Shown piece by piece: positions 57,326 to 64,000 of a stretch of DNA of 64,000 nucleotides (within the stretch, counting starts at the first letter, position 1; every line of letters begins with the position of its first letter). The DNA is from Pseudomonadota bacterium. GTDB taxonomy: Bacteria; Myxococcota_A; UBA796; GCA-2862545. The notes under the pieces are model-generated. The model was given only the letters and a program-made list of their open reading frames with translations. It had not been told where the DNA came from and made no database searches. The translations under genes and the position numbers were made by a program. Location: assembly GCA_002862545.1 (NCBI GenBank), contig PKDJ01000260.1:1-64000 (forward strand). The letters are read 5' to 3'.

Positions 57326-57709
57326 TCACACGGGCGGCTCCCAGAGCTCGACCCGGTTGCCCTCGGGATCCGTGACCCAGCCGAACTTGCCGTACTCGCT
57401 CGCCTCGACCCGCTCGTCCACCGAGGCGCCTGCCGCTCGCAGCTGAGCGAGCATGGCGTCGAGGTCGCGGACCCGGAAGTTGATCATCGCCTGGTTGGTC
57501 TGCGCGCCGAAGTACGTGGTGTCCTCAGCAAACAGCGAGAACACCGTCGACGCCGTGGACGCACCCGCCTGCTCCGCCCACGGAAAGGTGTGCCCAAACC
57601 AGGCAGGGTCCATCGGGATTCCCAGCATGTCGCGGTACCACGCCGCGAGACCTTCGCGGTCGCGACAGCGCACGAAGATCCCACCCAGGCCCTGCACTCT
57701 CTCCGCCAT
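57326..57709 (-). CDS. VOC family (glyoxalase/bleomycin-resistance) protein
   Basis: GIFVRCRDREGLAAWYRDMLGIP; VTDPEGNRVELWEPP. Confidence 0.92.
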   Translation of the reverse strand: MAERVQGLGGIFVRCRDREGLAAWYRDMLGIPMDPAWFGHTFPWAEQAGASTASTVFSLFAEDTTYFGAQTNQAMINFRVRDLDAMLAQLRAAGASVDERVEASEYGKFGWVTDPEGNRVELWEPPV

Positions 57710-57730
57710 GCTCGCCCTCGCTGCAGCTGC

Positions 57731-58108
57731 TCAGCGCGCCCCGATGGCGCGCACCGCGACGTCGCACACCAGCCACTCCTCGAGCTCGGCCAGCTCCTCG
57801 TCGGTCAGGCCACCCCCGGGGGGCATGTCCTCACGATCGACGGTGCGCACCAGCACCTCGTCGACCCAGTCGACCACCCCATCGAGGGTGTCGAGGTCGA
57901 CGCCCTCGGGAGCACCCTTGCGGCGCTCTCCTGCATACAGCGAGCTGTGGCAGCCGGCGCAGAGGTCGCGCATGCGACCTGCTCCGAAGGTGTCCCAGGT
58001 GAGCGGCGGCTCGCGGTCACAGTCCACGCCGCTGCGTCGGCTGTGCGAGAGCAGGTGGTCGTCGCAGGAGACGAGCGGGAGGCACAGCAGCAGGAGCGCT
58101 GCCCTCAC
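57731..58108 (-). CDS. Small c-type cytochrome-like lipoprotein
   Basis: LPLVSC lipobox; MRDLCAGCHSSLYAGE heme motif; EDMPPGGGLTDEE. Confidence 0.8.
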   Translation of the reverse strand: MRAALLLLCLPLVSCDDHLLSHSRRSGVDCDREPPLTWDTFGAGRMRDLCAGCHSSLYAGERRKGAPEGVDLDTLDGVVDWVDEVLVRTVDREDMPPGGGLTDEELAELEEWLVCDVAVRAIGAR

Positions 58109-59376
58109 GCACGCACCAGAGATGCCAGCGGCTCGATGCCCGGCAGCACCTGGACCGGATCGACGCCCCCGAGCTGGAGCAGAGACACGCCGACGTTCTC
58201 GCAGCCGAGCATCGTGCCGCCGTCTGCGGCACGTCCTGTGGCGAAGTCGATGGGGAGCCCCACGAGGCCAGGGTCCGTGACCCCATGCGCCCGGTTCCCG
58301 ACAACACCGGGACCGGCCACGAGCGCCGTCGTGAACGGCCAGTGGTCACGCCCCTCGGCGCCGTTCTTGATCGGCGTGCGCCCAAAGTCCGACAGGGCGA
58401 CCACGACGACCTCGTCGATCATCCAGCGCGCATGGGCCCCTGGGGTGCTCGAGAGGTGCTCGAACAGATCGTCGAGCATGGCCAGGAAGGCGTTCTGGTT
58501 CACCGCCTGGGGCAGGTTTCCACCATGGGTGTCGTAGCCGCCCTCCATGCGGATCATGGCGCAGCGCGTGAGCCCGAGCCGCATCAGCTCCGTCGCCTTC
58601 ACGGCCTGGTCGAAGACCGTCGAGCCCAGGTCGTCCAGCGAGGCCTCGAAGCGCCGACCCTCGAGCTCCATGGACCGCTCGAGGTTGCGGACCAGGGACT
58701 CGGCCCGTCGCCGACCCTCGCCCGTCTGGCCTGCTGCAAAGTCGGCGACCCGCTCGTAGACGAAGGAGTCGACCATCCGATCGATCGTGGGCGAGGTGAC
58801 CGGCTGCGGGACATCGGCCTGCCCGACCAGAGAGCCGTCGATCAGGCCGAGCAGCGTCCCGCCACCTGCCCGAACCACAGCCTGCCCGGAGTTACCGGGG
58901 AAGGAGGGACCGCTGAACACCACGTGCGGCAGCGGGTAGTCGAGGGGTGTGTTGGACGCGAGGATCGTCGGCCAGTCGGGGAACCCGCTCGCCGAGGTAC
59001 CCGTGAGGGCAAACTGGGTGCCCGAGAGGTGGCCCACCGTGTGGTTGTCGACACCATTGACCACCGCCGTGCGGCGCCCCCAGCGACGGAAGAAGCGCTC
59101 GACATCGTCGCGATCGACACCCCTGGCGAAGGTGTGTCCGCCGATCTCGCCGAGCGAGGTCTCGTCGTCCATGTCGGAGGTCGACGAGTCGAAGTGCGGA
59201 TCGAAGATGGCGAGGGGATCCCAGCCACCCCCCGCGTAGAAGAACAGGAACTTGCGCTCGACGGGCGCAGCAGCACGCGCCAAGCGCGGCCAGCCGAGAG
59301 CCCCGGCGCCCAGCAGGGCCGCCCCTCCACCGAGGAAGGCGCGGCGCGTGGCAGCGATTCGATCGAAGCGACGCAT
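58105..59376 (-). CDS. DUF1501 domain protein, TAT signal
   Basis: ATRRAFLGGGAALLGAGALGWPRLARA; EGGYDTHGGNLPQ; VVVALSDFGRTPIKNG. Confidence 0.9.
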   Translation of the reverse strand: MRRFDRIAATRRAFLGGGAALLGAGALGWPRLARAAAPVERKFLFFYAGGGWDPLAIFDPHFDSSTSDMDDETSLGEIGGHTFARGVDRDDVERFFRRWGRRTAVVNGVDNHTVGHLSGTQFALTGTSASGFPDWPTILASNTPLDYPLPHVVFSGPSFPGNSGQAVVRAGGGTLLGLIDGSLVGQADVPQPVTSPTIDRMVDSFVYERVADFAAGQTGEGRRRAESLVRNLERSMELEGRRFEASLDDLGSTVFDQAVKATELMRLGLTRCAMIRMEGGYDTHGGNLPQAVNQNAFLAMLDDLFEHLSSTPGAHARWMIDEVVVVALSDFGRTPIKNGAEGRDHWPFTTALVAGPGVVGNRAHGVTDPGLVGLPIDFATGRAADGGTMLGCENVGVSLLQLGGVDPVQVLPGIEPLASLVRA

Positions 59377-59386
59377 CAGGACCTCC

Positions 59387-60994
59387 TCAGTAGAACAGGA
59401 CGCGGGGATCGCGCAGGACAGCAGAGACGACCGCGGCCCAGGCGGCCTCGGGATCGGCATCGACAGCGTAGACCGCTCTCCAGAGCGCATCCAGCTGCTT
59501 GGCCGAGCCCTCGGGGGCGGGCAGGCCCGTCACCCGCAGGTACAGGTCGTCGAGCTGCCGCCCGAACACCGCCGCGTGCGTGTCGGGCACCATCGATCGA
59601 TTGACGTACCGCAGGAGCTTCGCGGGCAGCACCCGCTCGGGGTCGAGGTCGGACCGCACCACATGCCACGCAGCCGCCTGGGCCAGGCGCTCGTGCGTGA
59701 AGGTGGCTCCGACGCTCGGCGTGTAGGAGCGCTCGGTGACGAACAGCCCGTCGACGCCACCGGCGAGGACCGCGAGCCCGCGTGCGTCGTGACGCATCTC
59801 GCGGGTGTCGAAGGCCCATGCGTAGCCGGTGAGATCCTCGACGATCGAGGCCAGCTGCTCGGGGGTCGCCGTCTTCACGCCAGCGAGCCGATCGTCCAGC
59901 TCGGGCGAGGCGGCCCGACGCGCGCGGTAGTGAGGGTCCGAGACGATCGAGCGCACGAGCTCCTTGACGCGGAGATCCGTCTGCTCGAAGGCGTCGCGGT
60001 GCATCTGGAGCTCGGGCCAGTCACCGTCGGCCACCCGGCGCTGGGTGAAGCCCTCCCAGAAGGTCTGGACGGCGCAGTCCACGAAGCGCGGGTCTTCGGC
60101 CACCGCCTGGCCCAGCTCGACCAAGTTGGCCGTCGGGCGCCCGTAGAAGCCGGGCTCGCGGTCTGCGTAGTCCCGCCAGGCCTCCTCGAGCTCGGGGTGG
60201 TAGACGAGCCGCTCGATGCCGTCCTCGTCGTCGTAGGTGAAGAACCCGAAGAAGTTTGCCGACAGCGGGTCGAGCGTCGCGTGGCAGGACTGACAGGTCG
60301 GGTTGGTGGCGATCGCGGCCTCGGGATCGAGGGTCAGCTGATCGACCGCCGCCCGGTTCAGCACGATGGGGCGCTCGAGGTAGTCCTCGCAGAGCAGCAT
60401 CTTCGACAGGGCGTTCGCCCGGTGACGGTTCGCGTTGCCCCCCATCGAGGGGTAGCGCTGCCACGTGGTCGTCATCGAGAGGATGCCCGCATGCGGGCGT
60501 CCGTCGCGGTAGGTCCCCGGCTGCCAGCCCTCTCCGCCCGGGTGCTCGATGTCCCACACGGCCGCCAGCAGCGGCGAGGCCATCGTGTGCTCCGCGGTCA
60601 CCAGATCTGTCCAGGGGCGATCGTTCGCCACAATCCATCGCGCGAGCTTGAGCGGCTCTCCGCCGATGGCGTCGACCAGGCGCCCCTCGTCGACTCCGGA
60701 CACACCGAGCTCTTCGGGTGAGAAGTACGTCTCGTCCACCCGTGTGAGCAGGCGATCGTTCACCACCTGCTCGACCCGATCGAGGAAGCGGGGGTCGTCG
60801 AGCCAGGCGTCCGCGGCGTCGTGCCACGCGAGGCGCCCCTCCTCGAAGGCGAGGAGCTCGGCCTCGGTGGGGTGCACGCCGCGCAGATCCACCGAGAGCC
60901 GGATCAGCTGCTCTCGTGGCTGGAGCCACTCGAGGTCGTCCGACACGGAGTCGCCGGCGCAGGCCACGAGGAGCAACGGGAGGATGGCACGCAT
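59387..60994 (-). CDS. DUF1585/DUF1549-type lipoprotein with c-type heme motif
   Basis: LLVACAGD lipobox; LIRLSVDLRGVHPTEAE; PTCQSCHATLDPLSANFFGFF. Confidence 0.8.
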   Translation of the reverse strand: MRAILPLLLVACAGDSVSDDLEWLQPREQLIRLSVDLRGVHPTEAELLAFEEGRLAWHDAADAWLDDPRFLDRVEQVVNDRLLTRVDETYFSPEELGVSGVDEGRLVDAIGGEPLKLARWIVANDRPWTDLVTAEHTMASPLLAAVWDIEHPGGEGWQPGTYRDGRPHAGILSMTTTWQRYPSMGGNANRHRANALSKMLLCEDYLERPIVLNRAAVDQLTLDPEAAIATNPTCQSCHATLDPLSANFFGFFTYDDEDGIERLVYHPELEEAWRDYADREPGFYGRPTANLVELGQAVAEDPRFVDCAVQTFWEGFTQRRVADGDWPELQMHRDAFEQTDLRVKELVRSIVSDPHYRARRAASPELDDRLAGVKTATPEQLASIVEDLTGYAWAFDTREMRHDARGLAVLAGGVDGLFVTERSYTPSVGATFTHERLAQAAAWHVVRSDLDPERVLPAKLLRYVNRSMVPDTHAAVFGRQLDDLYLRVTGLPAPEGSAKQLDALWRAVYAVDADPEAAWAAVVSAVLRDPRVLFY

Positions 60995-61008
60995 GGGGAC
61001 CTCCGGGC

Positions 61009-62022
61009 TCAGGGTGAACGGAGAGGGAAGACGAAGGCCTCGACCAGCGGTGGCTGCAGCCGCCCGTCGGAGAACTGCTGGAGGTCTGGACAGACCTCAC
61101 CATAGTCGACGCCGCGCACGAACAGCGTACCGCAGCCGTCGCACTCACTCAGCGGTTCATTCGGCCAGGGCTCGCCCTCGAGATCGTCGGTGGTGCGCGG
61201 GAGGAAGACGAGGTCGTACCAGATGGCGTCACCGTCTCGGATCGCGATGTGCCCGCGTGGCTCCAGCAGGCAGTCGTCGGGGCCCGCAGCGCTCGGTCCC
61301 AGCAGCTCGAGATCGACATCGACCGAGTCGAAGCGCCCGGCGAGGTAGGGCCCGAACCAGTAGGCGTTGCCGGCGATCTCCACCCGATCTTCGTTGCCAC
61401 CGACGACGAACATGGACAGGTCGACCCGCCATCCGTCAGGCGTAGGGCCAGCCGGATCGATCACCGCAGACCCGCCGACCGTGGCGTCGATGGAGGACGA
61501 CCAGGTCCAGCGGCTGTAGCCCTCGGCCTCGGACAGCGACAGGGCCTCGTCGGCCTCTCCCGTCAGCTCGTAGCGCAGCGCGTCGCCGTCCTTCACCGTG
61601 GCGTTGCCATCCAGCGCACGCTCCGCCGAGGTGGTGCGCCCCTCAGGCGTGGCGAGCTCCCCCTCCACGAGCACAGCACCCTCCCAGCGCAGGTGCCCCT
61701 GGTAGGCCTGCCCCGAGGAGGTCTGGCAGAAGTCCACCCAGCTCACCGCGCCGCCGTCGATGTCCTCCTCCTCGTAGGGACCGAGGTAGCGGTCGGGGCA
61801 GCCCGGCTGGCCCTCGTCGAGCGTGGTCTGGTGACCATCGAAGGCCACGCCCGCCTGCAGGGCGAGAACGCGCTCCAGCGCCGTGACGAAGGTGGGAGCC
61901 TCGATGCCCGTGAGGTCGGCGACGGGCAGCGTGGGCGCCGTCGTCTGGGATTCCTTCGGACCCGGGTTGGTGCGGTCTCCGCAGGCGAGCAGGAGCGGCA
62001 TCCAGCAGACGAGGCGAATCAT
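61009..62022 (-). CDS. Hypothetical lipoprotein
   Basis: MPLLLACGD lipobox; coupled (overlapping stop/start) with 62019..62735. Confidence 0.7.
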   Translation of the reverse strand: MIRLVCWMPLLLACGDRTNPGPKESQTTAPTLPVADLTGIEAPTFVTALERVLALQAGVAFDGHQTTLDEGQPGCPDRYLGPYEEEDIDGGAVSWVDFCQTSSGQAYQGHLRWEGAVLVEGELATPEGRTTSAERALDGNATVKDGDALRYELTGEADEALSLSEAEGYSRWTWSSSIDATVGGSAVIDPAGPTPDGWRVDLSMFVVGGNEDRVEIAGNAYWFGPYLAGRFDSVDVDLELLGPSAAGPDDCLLEPRGHIAIRDGDAIWYDLVFLPRTTDDLEGEPWPNEPLSECDGCGTLFVRGVDYGEVCPDLQQFSDGRLQPPLVEAFVFPLRSP

Positions 62023-62735
62023 GGTGCCTCCGCCGTGTCACCGGTGTGCCCGGTGTCTTCGCCCTCGATGGCGAACAGCTCGGTCCAGCTCCACCGCAGG
62101 CGGTCGCCGTCGACCTCGCCATCCCACACGGGCAGCCACACGTCGACGTCCCGGTAGTCCCACCAGACCTTGCCGGCGTCGTCCCAGCCGTAGGTTCTCA
62201 CCTCGCCGTCTTCGAGAAGATCCGGCTGCACGCAGTCGTCGAGCGCGCCGTCGATGAGGGTGTGTGTCACCTCGAGGACGAGCGTGCAGCCCGGGCAGGA
62301 GCGCACCTCACCCTGGACCGCCGACAAGTCGAAGCGTGCCCAGCAGTCCGGCAAGATGACGGGCAGGCCGGCAGGGGGTGCCGTGTCACCGGAGTCCTGA
62401 GCCGTGTCGGCCGGGCGAGCCACCACGCCGTTCACGCCCTCCTGAACGGTGAGCTTTCCAGTGGCTGCCACCCAAGGGCCGCCGGCGGGCGTGAGGTCCC
62501 AGTAGCCGTGGTGCTTGACGCGCAGCGTGCGGCCCGGGACCTGATCCGTGCTCTGGTCTGCGGTGTCGAGCGGAACGGTGGACGTCGCACTGCTGGTCCA
62601 CGCCGTGCCTGGAGGAGCGGTCGTCAGAGGCGTCGTGTCGCCACCCGAGCTCCCTCCCCCTCCCGAGCCTCCACAGCCGAGAGCCAACACCAGTACTGCT
62701 GTGCGAATGACGCGCCTCCGGGCGCATTCTGCCAC
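62019..62735 (-). CDS. Lipoprotein with CxxC domain
   Basis: VLVLALGCGG lipobox; EVRSCPGCTLVLEVTHTLIDG; GTG at 62735 is the best in-frame start, since the remainder of the 495-aa ORF is antisense to the next gene. Confidence 0.65.
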   Translation of the reverse strand: MAECARRRVIRTAVLVLALGCGGSGGGGSSGGDTTPLTTAPPGTAWTSSATSTVPLDTADQSTDQVPGRTLRVKHHGYWDLTPAGGPWVAATGKLTVQEGVNGVVARPADTAQDSGDTAPPAGLPVILPDCWARFDLSAVQGEVRSCPGCTLVLEVTHTLIDGALDDCVQPDLLEDGEVRTYGWDDAGKVWWDYRDVDVWLPVWDGEVDGDRLRWSWTELFAIEGEDTGHTGDTAEAP

Positions 62736-62789
62736 AGGCGAGCCAGCGCGGAGGAGAGTTCGGTGTAAGCTCGCCGCCGGAGGGACGCC

Positions 62790-64000
62790 GTGGTCCTGCT
62801 GCTCGCTGTCAATGCCCTCGCCGGCACCACCACCATCGAGCCCGGTGACGACCCCAACGGGTTCCTCAGCAGCCTGCTCCCTGGCGACGTCCTGGAGCTG
62901 GCAGACGGTCGCTACGAGCTCGAGTACGGCCTCGACCTCCTCGTGTCGGGGACCGAGGCTCAGCCCATCGTGGTTCGCGCAGCGAAGGGGGCGACCCCCG
63001 TCCTGGCCGTCAGCGGCTCCGACTACACCTTCGACATCCGCGAGGTGGAGCACGTGCGCGTCGAGGGCCTGACGCTCGAGGGTCCTGCCGATCCGCCGGA
63101 GGGCTTCTGGGCAGGCGGAGCCCGCGTCTACCAGAGCGACAGCGTGGCCCTCCGCGGGCTGACCGTGACGGGCTACACCGGCAGCGGAATCCGCGTGGAG
63201 GGGGACTGCCGGGACGTCACCGTCGCGGGCAGCGCCGTGGTCGACATGCGGGGTGGTCTCGGCATCGAGGTCGGCTGCTGGGACGCCAGCTGCTGGCTCG
63301 AGGGGGGCTCGATCGCCCAGAACTGGGTGGGCCGGCTCACCGGTGAGTACCCGACGGGAATCTTCCTTCACCATGGAACCCAAGACGTCGCCGTCACCGA
63401 CAACGTCATCGCGGACATCCCCTTCAGAGGCCTGTACGCCGGCTCGACCGAGTACGGAGAGCCCAACCGGATCGAGGGCAACGCCATCTTCGCCATCGGC
63501 GAGCACGGCCTGGTCCTCCAGGGCTCAGCGCGCGTGCGCAACAATGTGATCATGCAGACCGCAGGCTTCGGCATCTGGACGGTCGAGGACACGAGCCGCG
63601 GCGGGCTCGCCGACGTGGTGATCGCCTACAACACGCTCGCCGACAACGGCGACTGGGGCATGTACCTGGACGGCTGGCCCGATGCTCCAGGCATGGTGCT
63701 GTCGAGCAACGTGGTCTCGAATCCCCTGTCACTGGCCGTGTGGTACCCGCCGCTGTCGGCCACGCGCTTCACGGCCAATCGTATCCGCGCGAACGTGTTC
63801 ACGGGGGGCGTCGACCTCAGTCCCGAGCGCTGGGTCGACGGCTGGATCGAGGGCAACGGGCACGACGACCTGGAGGACGTGCTCAACCGCAACGTCTACC
63901 CCGCGCGGCTGTCGATCCTGATCGACGCGGGCGATGGGTCGCCCGAGGGCTTCGTGCCCCCCATCGACTTCAACGGGACGGTCCGCGACGGCGCGGCCCC
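62790..64000 (+). CDS. Right-handed beta-helix secreted protein (truncated at window end)
   Basis: Manual translation from GTG 62790: VVLLLAVNALAGTTTIEPGDDPNGFLSSLLPGDVLELADGRYEL...IRVEGDCRDVTVAGSAVVDMRGGLGIEVG...; no stop in window, so absent from the ORF track. Confidence 0.85.
   Translation, partial: MVLLLAVNALAGTTTIEPGDDPNGFLSSLLPGDVLELADGRYELEYGLDLLVSGTEAQPIVVRAAKGATPVLAVSGSDYTFDIREVEHVRVEGLTLEGPADPPEGFWAGGARVYQSDSVALRGLTVTGYTGSGIRVEGDCRDVTVAGSAVVDMRGGLGIEVGCWDASCWLEGGSIAQNWVGRLTGEYPTGIFLHHGTQDVAVTDNVIADIPFRGLYAGSTEYGEPNRIEGNAIFAIGEHGLVLQGSARVRNNVIMQTAGFGIWTVEDTSRGGLADVVIAYNTLADNGDWGMYLDGWPDAPGMVLSSNVVSNPLSLAVWYPPLSATRFTANRIRANVFTGGVDLSPERWVDGWIEGNGHDDLEDVLNRNVYPARLSILIDAGDGSPEGFVPPIDFNGTVRDGAA

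Noticed and set aside
55409-58537. 1042-aa plus-strand ORF
   Set aside because: Antisense to oadA/oadG/VOC/cytochrome/DUF1501 genes, low-complexity His/Arg/Gly composition, no recognisable domain; typical GC-rich shadow ORF.
1-64000. Prophage, transposon, integron, toxin-antitoxin or defence island
   Set aside because: No integrase, transposase, phage structural gene, restriction or CRISPR-associated protein recognised among credible ORFs.

Overview
64-kb window of very GC-rich bacterial chromosome. Four MYXO-CTERM-type C-termini (GCGC...GW-LL..-RRRR), many lipoproteins with low-complexity T/G/D-rich linkers, and AgmX/PglI- and MopE-type domains suggest a myxobacterium-like (Myxococcota) source; this is an inference. 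I support about 53 genes. Informational/core: infC, a DEAD-box helicase with DbpA-type RNA-binding domain, SelO, an ABC-F ATPase, and a sodium-pumping oxaloacetate decarboxylase set (OadG-OadA-OadB) followed by PhzF and an esterase. Surface/secreted: three arylsulfotransferase-like beta-propellers, a Cys-type sulfatase, a PNGase F-like protein, an HEYSH metalloprotease, S9 and class-C serine hydrolases, a patatin, FadL, a vWA protein, beta-helix proteins and many lipoproteins. There are also two separate exported heme-motif modules (DUF1592/DUF1552 and cyt c/DUF1501/DUF1585-like). Two real genes missing from the ORF track were recovered at the window edges: a truncated TetR regulator (1..167, minus) with a perfect 9-6-9 inverted-repeat operator just upstream, and a truncated beta-helix protein (62790..64000, plus). 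Best leads for undescribed biology: a shared N-terminal GSCPG...DLxTC domain on unrelated secreted proteins, a small CxxC lipoprotein family present three times, a Ser-to-Gly degenerate glutamine-amidotransferase-like protein coupled to an esterase, a hairpin over the helicase start codon, and a TIGR02147 regulator coupled to a lipoprotein. I found no rRNA, tRNA, CRISPR array, prophage or transposase. Large antisense ORFs are GC artefacts.
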